Assembly (NCBI GenBank): GCA_022710665.1 | Contig: JAKLGN010000036.1 | Location: forward strand, 1-9,918 | DNA: 9,918 bases | Reading direction: 5' to 3' | From: Methanoregula sp. | Lineage (GTDB): Archaea; Halobacteriota; Methanomicrobia; Methanomicrobiales; Methanospirillaceae | Part shown: piece by piece, positions 1-6,184 of the stretch | How positions within the stretch are numbered: the first letter of the stretch is position 1 | Layout: every line of letters begins with the position of its first letter | Translations under genes and position numbers: made by a program | Notes under the pieces: model-generated | Databases searched by the model: none | What the model was told of the DNA's origin: nothing | What the model saw: only the letters and a program-made list of their open reading frames with translations

Positions 1-1
1 C

Positions 2-490
2 GAGATCATGAAAACCCGCGCGGTACAGGGGCTTTTCCCCGGGGTCCTTTCCGAGGATCTCCTCGACCTTGTTGTCCGGCAGACCACGGTGAGCGGGGAC
101 CTCCGCGTGGGGATCGACCTTTTAAAACGTGCTACACTCTCCGCGGAAAGGGCTGCAAAGCGCAGCATTGAACGGGAGGATATCTGCGGGGCCTACGAGG
201 TCTCCAGGTACCTGCACCTGAACTACACCATAAAGACACTCAAAAACGAGGAACGCCTCATCATGCGGTCACTTGCAGAGCGCAGCACGCGAGAGCACGA
301 GATGAACGCGGGAGATGTATATAAGGAGATAAAAGAATCGAACGCCATAGGGTACACCCGGTTTTATGAGATTGTCAAAAAGATGGATGCTATGCGCCTT
401 ATCAATCTGCAGTATCGTGAGGGAAAAGGCAGGACGAGGATCATCACACTCAGGTACGAGCCGGAAAAGGTTCTCGAGTACCTCAGGTGA
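2..490 (+). CDS. cdc6: Orc1/Cdc6-type DNA replication initiator, C-terminal part (5' end outside the window)
   Basis: The reading frame is open from the window's first bases (GAG ATC ATG...), so the ATG at 8 is probably internal and the AAA+ Walker A/B core lies upstream of the window. Visible are the end of the AAA+ module with the sensor-2 motif GDLR (residues 30-33 counted from the ATG at 8), followed by RVGIDLLKRA and AERAAKRSI, typical of the Orc1/Cdc6 lid domain. A winged-helix domain follows (about residues 75-160), with the wing GKGRTRIITLRYE near residues 139-151. Proteins of this family bind origin recognition boxes and load the MCM helicase. The gene ends with TGA at 488-490. The next gene, mch, is on the same strand 84 bases on but has its own promoter-like sequence, so the two are probably separate transcription units. 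Which Orc1/Cdc6 paralogue this is cannot be told from the C-terminal part. Confidence 0.93.
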   Translation, partial: EIMKTRAVQGLFPGVLSEDLLDLVVRQTTVSGDLRVGIDLLKRATLSAERAAKRSIEREDICGAYEVSRYLHLNYTIKTLKNEERLIMRSLAERSTREHEMNAGDVYKEIKESNAIGYTRFYEIVKKMDAMRLINLQYREGKGRTRIITLRYEPEKVLEYLR

Positions 491-522
491 CCTGCCCTTC
501 ATCACCACGTCGCACATATTTC

Positions 523-543
523 AAAATTATTATCTATTAAAAA
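523..543 (+). promoter_or_regulatory. Probable mch promoter (A/T-rich TATA region)
   Basis: The stretch from about 511 to 543 is strikingly A/T-rich (CATATTTCAAAATTATTATC and then TATTAAAAA) within otherwise GC-rich DNA, just upstream of mch. Archaeal TATA boxes lie about 25 bases before the start site, so transcription would begin near 548-556 and leave a short leader to the ATG at 575. The exact box cannot be fixed by eye. Confidence 0.55.
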
Positions 544-569
544 CCCCTCTTGTATGATGCAGGGGTTTT
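540..569 (+). promoter_or_regulatory. Inverted repeat holding the mch ribosome binding site
   Basis: AAAACCCCT (540-548) and AGGGGTTTT (561-569) are perfect 9-base inverted copies separated by 12 bases. The right arm carries the purine-rich AGGGG that sits 9 bases before the ATG at 575 and is the best ribosome binding site for mch. In a transcript starting upstream of 540 the binding site would be paired and hidden. In one starting near 550 it would be free. The hairpin followed by TTTTCTTT could instead act as a weak terminator for cdc6. Confidence 0.5.
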
Positions 570-574
570 CTTTC

Positions 575-1522
575 ATGTTAAGTGTAAACGAACTGGCACT
601 CGAGATATTTGATAACCTGGCCGACCGGGCCGAGGAATTCAATTGCGCATTCCACGAACTGGACAATGGCGCCCGCATTGTAGACTGCGGTGTGAGCACG
701 CGGGGCGGCTATGCGGCCGGTAGTGAATTTACCGCGATTTGCATGGGCGGTCTGGGCGAGGTCAACTTCCGTATGGGGCAGATCAAGGAATTTCCGATGC
801 CGTTCATCGAAGTTCTCACTGATTTTCCGGCCATATCGTGCCTCGGCTCCCAAAAAGCGGGGTGGACTGTCAAGGTCGGTAACTACTTTGCCATGGGAAG
901 CGGCCCTGCGCGGGCGCTCTCCCTCAAGCCCAAACACACCTTTGAGGTTATTGAATACGAGGACGACTTTGACTGTGCCGTCATCTGTCTGGAGAGCGAC
1001 CATCTCCCGAACGCTGAGGTTATGAGCAAGATTGCCGAGGAATGTCATATCGATGTCGCCAATGTCTGCGCTGTTGTCGCGCCAACCTCGTCCATCGTCG
1101 GGTCAATCCAGGTTTCCGGACGATGTGTCGAAACTGCGATCTACAAGCTCAACGAGCTCGGATTTGATACCAGAAAAATTATTGCTGCGATAGGAACAGC
1201 ACCAATACCACCTGTCCGCGGACCCAAACTCGCGATGGGCGTGACGAATGACGCCACCATTTACCATGGCAGGATCAATCTGACCCTCAAGGCACCCGAG
1301 ATCAAGGACTATCTCGAGAAGATCCCAAGCAACAAGTCCAAGGGATACGGTAAGCCGTTCAACGAGATTTTCAAGGAAGCCGGGTATGACTTTTATAAGA
1401 TCGATACCGCGCTATTCTCTCCCGCAGAGGTAATCATAAACGAGCTCACATCGGGCGACGTGTATCATGTCGGTGCTGTAAATACTGATGTTACCCTGAA
1501 GTCATTCGGGTTGCTGAAGTAG
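575..1522 (+). CDS. mch: Methenyl-tetrahydromethanopterin cyclohydrolase
   Basis: Mch catalyses the reversible hydrolysis of 5,10-methenyl-H4MPT to N5-formyl-H4MPT, a cytoplasmic C1 step of CO2-reducing methanogenesis. The protein is recognisable along its full length: MLSVNELALEIFDNL at the N-terminus, GSGPARAL at residues 108-115, APTSSIVGSIQVSGR at 169-183, GTAPIPPV at 207-214 and FSPAEV at 281-286. At 315 residues it has the usual family length. In-frame ATGs exist at 554, 557 and 575. I chose 575 because it gives the conserved N-terminus and has AGGGG at a suitable distance, while 554/557 lie in the loop of a leader hairpin and add seven unconserved residues. The gene ends at TAG 1520-1522 and is followed by a T8 tract. 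It is convergent with the next gene. The enzyme is central to energy metabolism, so a strong, individually regulated promoter is plausible. Confidence 0.96.
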   Translation: MLSVNELALEIFDNLADRAEEFNCAFHELDNGARIVDCGVSTRGGYAAGSEFTAICMGGLGEVNFRMGQIKEFPMPFIEVLTDFPAISCLGSQKAGWTVKVGNYFAMGSGPARALSLKPKHTFEVIEYEDDFDCAVICLESDHLPNAEVMSKIAEECHIDVANVCAVVAPTSSIVGSIQVSGRCVETAIYKLNELGFDTRKIIAAIGTAPIPPVRGPKLAMGVTNDATIYHGRINLTLKAPEIKDYLEKIPSNKSKGYGKPFNEIFKEAGYDFYKIDTALFSPAEVIINELTSGDVYHVGAVNTDVTLKSFGLLK

Positions 1523-1529
1523 CCGGTCA

Positions 1530-1537
1530 TTTTTTTT
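1530..1537 (+). terminator. T8 tract terminator of mch
   Basis: Eight T residues lie 7 bases after the mch stop codon with no strong hairpin before them. Archaeal RNA polymerase terminates at such T tracts, so this is the likely mch transcript end in the gap before the converging gene. Confidence 0.65.
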
Positions 1538-1632
1538 ACTCAATACCCCCATTGGACTGTCCACACCCTATCTTAACGTACTGCACATTCACGATAATCC
1601 ATTTCTTGGGCGATTGTGGGGAAGGCTGGAGG

Positions 1633-1640
1633 TTTATATA
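1633..1640. promoter_or_regulatory. TATA-box-like TTTATATA in a convergent intergenic gap
   Basis: TTTATATA matches the archaeal box A consensus but lies between two converging genes, where no promoter is needed. Read rightward it would start antisense RNA to the surface-protein gene near 1665. Read leftward (AAAAGGTATATAAA, with a purine-rich upstream flank) it would start RNA near 1610 running toward the 3' end of mch. No convincing ORF follows on either side. The rest of the 1523-1703 gap holds only the mch T tract. Confidence 0.25.
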
Positions 1641-1703
1641 CCTTTTATTGGGGAAAGGGTGGCCGGATCCCGGTCGTTTCAGCGGTCCGGCAGTCAGGAA
1701 GTA

Positions 1704-2342
1704 TCAGTCAGTCCGTTTCAGGGAAAGCAGGTACGGGATAACAACAAGCACGACAACGAGTATCCCCATGAACTGCAGGAAAAAAAACATCAGCTGTTCA
1801 CGGTACTGATCATAGAACCTCAGGTCAAAGGCATATGATCTGTTCCATTGGATAAGAGTCGAATTGTCAGATAACCTCGTCACATTGGCCCCGGCACTCA
1901 GACCGGCTAGGAGCGGGTTTCGTACATCGAATTCCTGAGGTATCGTTACATTCACGTGATAGGATTTATCAAAAACTCCCTGAAGGTGGTTGTCCCGGAG
2001 AGGTGCGATGTATGTTACCGTATAATTCCCCTTCGCAAAGGTAATGAACTGAGGCCGCCCCCATGCTGTGCTGTGGTTGAATGCAGCCGGGGCTCCGTTT
2101 GCAGTGAGGTTTATCCCGCCCACTGCCATTGGCACACTTTCCCCCATGTACCCGATATCAGCAAATTCATAGCGGGAAGTATCGGTGATCTGAATGGATG
2201 CCCGGTACGCTGTACCATTCGGGAATACCAGATAATCTGCTGACAGGGCACCTGCAGGAGGACCCAGAACAAGCAGGATTATAAGTGCAGCGCAGAGAGC
2301 AGCGAGGGCAGATCCGCATTGATCTCGGTAGGAGGTTCGCAT
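1704..2342 (-). CDS. Uncharacterised secreted, membrane-anchored protein (possibly DUF5803-like)
   Basis: A 212-residue protein of unknown function. It has a signal peptide (basic MRTSYRDQ, then a hydrophobic core at residues 11-27 and likely processing near GPPAGALSA, 28-35). An outside domain follows, then one C-terminal membrane helix (about 184-207) ending in KRTD inside the cell. The outer part carries eight N-X-S/T sites (N42, N78, N89, N106, N131, N153, N160, N167), as expected of an archaeal surface glycoprotein. The only suitable start is ATG 2342, which places 64 bases inside the end of thrC in a different frame. Signal peptide and thrC C-terminus are therefore encoded by the same DNA, and translation is probably coupled. 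I recall similar proteins in methanogens labelled DUF5803, but this is memory only. Confidence 0.72.
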   Translation of the reverse strand: MRTSYRDQCGSALAALCAALIILLVLGPPAGALSADYLVFPNGTAYRASIQITDTSRYEFADIGYMGESVPMAVGGINLTANGAPAAFNHSTAWGRPQFITFAKGNYTVTYIAPLRDNHLQGVFDKSYHVNVTIPQEFDVRNPLLAGLSAGANVTRLSDNSTLIQWNRSYAFDLRFYDQYREQLMFFFLQFMGILVVVLVVIPYLLSLKRTD

Positions 2343-3484
2343 TGTTTGATCACCGTATCCGGGTCCTTGAGGAGATGCCCGGTGACGACACAGACAATTC
2401 GCTCGTTGTGGTCAAGAGCACCCATCAGGGCAAGTTTACGTACGCCGGCAACTGATGCTGCTGAAGCAGGTTCAACACCGATACCTTCCTTTCGGGCAAG
2501 ATCGCGCTGCATCTGAAGGATCTCATCATCAGTTACGGTCTCTGCAAGGCCGCCTGTTGCGCGGATGGCTGTCAGGGCTTTCTCCGCATTGACCGGTGCA
2601 CCGATCCGTATTGCGGTTGCAATGGTCTCCGGGTTTTTCTCGGAAATTACTTCCGGAAGGTTCTCCCGGATTGCCCGCACAACCGGGCTGGATCCCTGGG
2701 CCTGGATACCGGTCATCATCGGGAGCCGGTCTATGAATCCGAGTTCCTCAAGTTCCATGAATCCCTTGTGGACCGCAGAGATGTTGCCGGCATTTCCCAC
2801 CGGCAGTACGAACCGGTCCGGGACTTCCCCGAGCTGGTCAAAGGCTTCAAAGCCGATAGTCTTCTGTCCCTCGAGCCGGTAAGGGTTGATGGAATTAAGA
2901 AGATAGAGGCCGTGGGAGAGGCAGAGTTCGTGAACCATCTCGAGAGCCTGGTCAAAGTTGCCACGGATGGAGATTACCTTTGCCCCGTGCATCAGGGCCT
3001 GGGCAATCTTTCCCACAGCAACCTTTCCGGCTGGCAGCAGGACAACCGCCGGGATGCCTGCTTTTGCTGCATAAACCGCTAGGCTGGCGGATGTGTTCCC
3101 GGTGCTTGCGCAGGCCACGCTCTTCTTTTTGAGCTGGAGTGCCATCGAAACACCAACAGTCATCCCCCGGTCCTTGAACGAGCCGGAGGGATTCATACCC
3201 TCGTGCTTGGCATACAGATGGGGAAGGCCCATCTCCTTTCCGAGTCGTTCAAGGTGGTAGAGCGGGGTGCCTCCTTCTCGTAAGGTGACCGGCGGGATAG
3301 TGACAGGCAGCAGTTCCTTGTAGCGCCAGACAGAAAGCGGCCTCCTGCTCCAGGTCTGTTTTTTTACCGTGATCGTATCAAGGGGATACCTGACCGCGAG
3401 GAGATGGCCGCATTTTTTACAATTATAAATGATCTCGTCAGCGGGGAAGGTCGCTCCACAGTTGACGCATGCGAGATGATACAT
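2279..3484 (-). CDS. thrC: Threonine synthase (PLP-dependent)
   Basis: ThrC converts O-phospho-L-homoserine to L-threonine and phosphate in the cytoplasm. With numbering from the upstream ATG at 3511, an N-terminal zinc ribbon has C15/C18 and C31/C34. The PLP Schiff-base lysine is K113 in NPSGSFKDRG. The ASTGNTSAS loop at 135-143 and the phosphate loop PVGNAGN at 237-243 are present, and TGHLLKD at 377-383 closes the active site. I chose ATG 3484 (401 residues) because MYHLACVNCG is the normal family start. The ATG at 3511 adds nine odd residues, and neither start has a clear ribosome binding site. The stop at 2279 lies 64 bases inside the next gene. The nitrilase gene lies 90 bases upstream on the same strand with no evident promoter between them, so cotranscription is likely. 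Confidence 0.95.
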   Translation of the reverse strand: MYHLACVNCGATFPADEIIYNCKKCGHLLAVRYPLDTITVKKQTWSRRPLSVWRYKELLPVTIPPVTLREGGTPLYHLERLGKEMGLPHLYAKHEGMNPSGSFKDRGMTVGVSMALQLKKKSVACASTGNTSASLAVYAAKAGIPAVVLLPAGKVAVGKIAQALMHGAKVISIRGNFDQALEMVHELCLSHGLYLLNSINPYRLEGQKTIGFEAFDQLGEVPDRFVLPVGNAGNISAVHKGFMELEELGFIDRLPMMTGIQAQGSSPVVRAIRENLPEVISEKNPETIATAIRIGAPVNAEKALTAIRATGGLAETVTDDEILQMQRDLARKEGIGVEPASAASVAGVRKLALMGALDHNERIVCVVTGHLLKDPDTVIKQCEPPTEINADLPSLLSALHL

Positions 3485-3574
3485 GAGGATGTTTTGGCCC
3501 GCTGAATACATAGAGGGTGCGGTTTCATTCCTTGCCGGAAAAAGATCCCCTCCGCAACAATCCCATCAGAAAGA

Positions 3575-4393
3575 TCATCGCTCGCTGGTTTCATGGGCGA
3601 GAGAGTGGTAGAGGGCGTCTCTGCGATCTTTCTCTACCGGGAGATGAAGACGGGTTGTTGTGACAGCAGCAGGATCGATGTCGGTAAAGACCAGCTGTTC
3701 CGCTTCATTCGCCCGGGAAATGACCGTGCCGTTGGGATCCGCTGTCATGGAATTGCCCGGGTACGTATCGACCGGTGTTGTTCCGGTCGTATTCACACCG
3801 ATGATGTACATCTGGTTTTCGGCAGCCCTTGCAGTGATGAAGAGCTCCCAGTGTCTCAGCCTTTGTGCCGGCCATGCTCCCGGGACAAAAACTACCTGGA
3901 CTCCTTTTTGTGCATAGAGCCGGAAGATCTCGGGAAAACGAAGATCATAGCAGATCGCAATCCCGCACGTGAACGGCCCGAGTGGGAAGATCCCGAGATC
4001 GTTTCCTTGTGCGTAACCTGATTGTTCATTGCCGGGGCTGAACAGGTGTATCTTTGAGTACGTCGCAAGCACCCTGCCATCATCTGCGATAACGACTGCG
4101 GTATTGCGCGGCAGTGATTGACCGGTTTGACGGAAGGAGCCGAGAATACTGATCCGGTGTTTTTGTGCGAGCTTCCGAAGTCCGGTTACGATACTCCCGT
4201 CCAAGTCCTGGGTGTTCCTTGAGGACTGCGGATCCCAGCCGGTAGCGAACTGTTCGGGAAAGCAGATCAGGGCAGCACCGGAGGCAGCTGCGTGCCGTAC
4301 CAGTATGCCGGCTTTTTCAAGAGTCTTTTCCGGCTCCTCCCAGATGCTGGAGATCTGGGCACTGCAAATCCTGATCAGGGACGGATTCTGCAT
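3575..4393 (-). CDS. Nitrilase-superfamily carbon-nitrogen hydrolase
   Basis: A complete amidohydrolase of the nitrilase superfamily with the Glu-Lys-Cys triad. Numbering from the ATG at 4399, these are E49 in CFPEQF, K116 in YSKIHLF and C150 in AICYDLRFPE, followed by the conserved ARAAENQMYIIGVN (190-203). The motifs around Cys and RFPE resemble Nit2/omega-amidase-type enzymes, which deamidate 2-oxo-amides, but the substrate cannot be assigned from sequence. The start is decided by the ribosome binding site: GGGAG (4405-4401) is one base from ATG 4399 but seven bases from ATG 4393, giving 272 residues starting MQNPSLIRICSAQ. The enzyme lacks a signal peptide and is probably cytoplasmic. It precedes thrC by 90 bases, likely in one transcript. 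A functional link to threonine synthesis is not established. Confidence 0.9.
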   Translation of the reverse strand: MQNPSLIRICSAQISSIWEEPEKTLEKAGILVRHAAASGAALICFPEQFATGWDPQSSRNTQDLDGSIVTGLRKLAQKHRISILGSFRQTGQSLPRNTAVVIADDGRVLATYSKIHLFSPGNEQSGYAQGNDLGIFPLGPFTCGIAICYDLRFPEIFRLYAQKGVQVVFVPGAWPAQRLRHWELFITARAAENQMYIIGVNTTGTTPVDTYPGNSMTADPNGTVISRANEAEQLVFTDIDPAAVTTTRLHLPVEKDRRDALYHSLAHETSER

Positions 4394-4399
4394 AAACAT

Positions 4400-4514
4400 G
4401 CTCCCTTAAACAATATGCGGGGTTCTTTGCACGCCGAATGTAATCAGGTCAACGTTTAAGCCGGCTGGTGCTGAGGAGGAAAACACCAGGAAATGGAGAG
4501 CAACAACCCGTACT
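4400..4514. other. Spacer between nitrilase gene and MarC remnant
   Basis: This stretch holds the nitrilase ribosome binding site GGGAG (4405-4401) and no secure promoter. TTAAAC at about 4455-4450 on the minus strand is the nearest TATA-like sequence. A minus-strand frame from about 4600 to 4406 encodes a hydrophobic peptide (LALFILMLTG, VVALHFLVFSSS). It could be a scrap of another decayed membrane protein, but I cannot name it. Confidence 0.3.
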
Positions 4515-5254
4515 TTAATGATCATGACACCAGTGAGTGTGCCAAAAAGAGGTATCCTGCTCCCTGTCAGCATCAGTATGAACAATGCGAGATCCCAATC
4601 CTGCATGATATCCACCTGCCACGGGAGGAAATGCGATCCTGATACCGGTAAGGACAACCTGGATAGCTATGGCAATGAACATCAAACCCATCAGAAGGTT
4701 AATTGCCCGGTATTCCCGCTGGCCTCTTTTCCACATGATCTATCTTGAATTTGTCATTATTTAATAGGTTATCAGGACGGAAAGAATGAACGCGGAGAAG
4801 ACCACACCTACGGCAGACAATGGCAGAGCGATTGCTTCGGTCATAAGAACTATCGTTGTTGTTATCGCTCTCCGGCACGGCAATCATGGGAATGACAAAA
4901 GGCATGACCGCAATATCATCCGCATCCGCTCGTATTTTCCGTTGCTGGCAGGTTGGTCTGATTTCTTTTTGGTACAGACCATCTCCATATCGAGACCGAA
5001 CAGCAGTATTCCTCTGGCAATACGGAAGGACTCAAAGCTGATCCCGAAAATCGGGAGGATCCTGGCACCAGGCACAGCAGCAAAGAGCAGGATAAAAACA
5101 ACATACCAGCAGAAGTCACGGGCTATCACAAACCGAGAAGATTTGTTTTGCGCAGTTGTAAAGGAAACATTGATCAGGGTTGCATTGAAAGAATTTACGA
5201 TTTCAGAATAGGAGATATCGCCAGCAGTGCGAAGCTGAGGACATCTTCTTCCAT
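4515..5254 (-). pseudogene. Broken MarC-family (UPF0056) integral membrane protein gene
   Basis: Pieces of one MarC-type protein appear in the right order but in shifting frames. From ATG 5254 comes MEEDVLSFALLAISPI, then stop TAA at 5197-5195. In a second frame comes EIVNSFNATLI and then ILPIFGISFESFRIARGILL with FGLDM. In a third frame come ADADDIAVMPFVIPMIAVP (about 4930-4873). After another break at 4872-4869, where one extra A splits the expected PGAITT, come AITTTIVLMTEA and VVFSAFILSVLITY. Two in-frame stops follow (TAA 4763-4761, TAG 4742-4740) and then YRAINLLMGLMFIAIAIQVV with LTGIRIAF, ending near 4629. The intact family is about 200-210 residues, and these pieces add up to that. 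In the family AGPGAITT motif the Gly before Pro is Val here. The tail 4628-4515 is unassigned. Three frame breaks plus two stops argue for real decay over a sequencing error. Confidence 0.85.
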
Positions 5255-5271
5255 CAAGCACAGAGCAGCTG

Positions 5272-5351
5272 CGATTATGGTTTTTTTAAAATGAGTTCCC
5301 GAGATTATTTTTTTTTGGCATAGTCTCATTTTAACCACCAACCCATAATCG
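5272..5351. repeat. Interrupted inverted repeat upstream of the MarC remnant
   Basis: Two nested perfect inverted pairs share one centre: CGATTATGG (5272-5280) with CCATAATCG (5343-5351), and TTAAAATGAG (5286-5295) with CTCATTTTAA (5325-5334). That makes 19 pairs over 80 bases, with an internal loop and a 29-base centre containing T9 (5308-5316). Read on the minus strand, that tract gives an A-rich TATA-like element about 50 bases before the MarC ATG at 5254. The repeat may be an operator around that promoter, an RNA hairpin, or the ends of a small decayed element. No transposase is nearby. Confidence 0.6.
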
Positions 5352-5525
5352 AAATCATGACGTGAAATCTGCCTGAGAGGGATCTCGAAGATTTTGATTA
5401 AAAAAAAGTATTCCAGGCTTACTCAAGACAATGATAACGCTCCAGGGGCTTCGCCCCGCCGCTATGGCGCCCTAGTTGCGATACGGTATCCCCAAATCGA
5501 CGTCCAGGGATGTAGGAGGAATCAC

Positions 5526-5684
5526 ATGCGCCCCCGCCCCCTTGGGGGCGGGCTGGCGCGAGGGGGTCGATATTCGAGTAAAAAATTAGTGGCTAGATTG
5601 AGACTATACCCTTTTTTTGGGGGGGTGCCCCTTTTTTTAAGCAATGGTATCCTCCGTTGGGGCTTGAGGAGAAGTTCCCGATAA
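5526..5684 (+). CDS. Candidate small basic protein, 52 codons (doubtful)
   Basis: ATG 5526 is preceded by AGGAGG at 5514-5519, a near-ideal ribosome binding site with a 6-base spacer, which is the only positive sign for translation. The 52-residue product is basic (MRPRPLGGGLARGG at the start, GLRRSSR at the end) with a short hydrophobic middle (LYPFFGGVPLFLSNGI). I do not recognise a family. Against it, the first codons form a very stable GC hairpin and a likely terminator T tract (5632-5638) lies inside the frame. The frame also extends upstream to a TTG at 5394, but that part has no ribosome binding site. It may be an accidental reading of a structured element. Confidence 0.2.
   Translation: MRPRPLGGGLARGGRYSSKKLVARLRLYPFFGGVPLFLSNGILRWGLRRSSR
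5619..5638 (+). terminator. Possible terminator: G/C hairpin followed by T7
   Basis: G7 (5619-5625), TG, C4 (5628-5631) and T7 (5632-5638) form a short hairpin with a T tract on the + strand only. No + strand gene is known just upstream, so it would end an unannotated transcript covering the GC-rich hairpins to its left. Confidence 0.35.
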
Positions 5685-5716
5685 CGTCAGAGTTTTTGAA
5701 AGATTTTACCAGGATG

Positions 5717-5723
5717 AAAAAAA
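5717..5723 (-). terminator. T7 tract terminator of the rpl7ae-ndk operon
   Basis: Read on the minus strand, seven T residues follow the ndk stop codon (TGA, 5726-5724) directly. This is a typical archaeal T-tract terminator and suggests the ribosomal operon ends here. Confidence 0.6.
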
Positions 5724-6176
5724 TCAGTATTCATACAGCACGGACTCATCAATCCGCGTGTATGTGCAAAGTTCCTCTGGTTTGAAATGAAGAGCTATCT
5801 CCCGGGCTGCACTCTCTGGTGAATCTGACGCGTGGATGACATTGCGTCCGATATCTATACCGTAATCGCCGCGAATGGTCCCGGGGGCTGCTTCCTGCGG
5901 GTTTGTCGCACCGATCACCTTACGGACAATCGACACAACATTCCGCCCCTCCCATACCATCAGAAAGACCGGGCCTCCCATAATATACTGCTTAAGGGAG
6001 GGGAAGAAGGGTTTTGAGATATGTTCCCTGTACTGGTCACTTACCCGTGATTCCGGCAATTTCTCGAAACGGGCAGCGACAATCTTTAAACCCTTTCTCT
6101 CGAACCGGGAAACGATCTCCCCCACAAGACCGCGCTGGAGACCATCAGGTTTGACCATGACAAAGGTGCGGTCCAT
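5724..6176 (-). CDS. ndk: Nucleoside diphosphate kinase
   Basis: Ndk transfers the gamma-phosphate from ATP to nucleoside diphosphates through a phosphohistidine, balancing cytoplasmic NTP pools. The sequence shows the N-terminal [10 protein letters not shown] (residues 3-12), K9 and Y49 positions usual for nucleotide binding, and the active-site signature NVIHASDSP with catalytic H115. Its 150 residues equal the usual family length. The frame is open further upstream to 6227, but [12 protein letters not shown] at 6176 is the conserved start and has GGAGTGA eight bases before it. The longer version would run back into rpl24e. The start lies 8 bases after the rpl24e stop, so it is the last gene of the ribosomal operon. 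In several archaea infB follows ndk. Here a T7 terminator and an unrelated region follow instead. Confidence 0.96.
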   Translation of the reverse strand: MDRTFVMVKPDGLQRGLVGEIVSRFERKGLKIVAARFEKLPESRVSDQYREHISKPFFPSLKQYIMGGPVFLMVWEGRNVVSIVRKVIGATNPQEAAPGTIRGDYGIDIGRNVIHASDSPESAAREIALHFKPEELCTYTRIDESVLYEY

Positions 6177-6184
6177 AAGGAATT

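Larger units (their letters stand above)
5352..5723. other. Structured, GC-rich intergenic region without a confident gene
   Basis: No family-recognisable protein lies here. Visible from left to right are an A8 tract (5400-5407), a hairpin GGGGC-TTC-GCCCC (5445-5457) and a palindrome GGCGCC (5466-5471). A strong ribosome-binding-site-like AGGAGG (5514-5519) is followed by a 9-pair hairpin CCCGCCCCC/GGGGGCGGG (5533-5541/5544-5552), then T7-G7-TG-C4-T7 (5612-5638), then the T7 terminator of ndk on the minus strand (5723-5717). The composition differs sharply from both flanks. It may be a structured RNA gene, a dispersed palindromic repeat, or the scar of an insertion. Confidence 0.5.

Noticed and set aside
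578..1048. 156-residue minus-strand reading frame opposite mch
   Set aside because: It lies wholly antisense to a complete, conserved mch, with no ribosome binding site or recognisable family.
3364..3594. Small minus-strand gene between the nitrilase gene and thrC
   Set aside because: It mostly overlaps thrC in another frame, has no ribosome binding site and shows no recognisable domain.
4699..4905. Separate small genes in the 4406-5261 minus-strand frames
   Set aside because: The frames join in order into one MarC protein, so they are fragments of a pseudogene and not independent genes.
5394..5525. TTG-started upstream extension of the 52-codon candidate ORF
   Set aside because: The TTG at 5394 has no ribosome binding site, and the added residues follow from hairpin sequence with no protein-like features.
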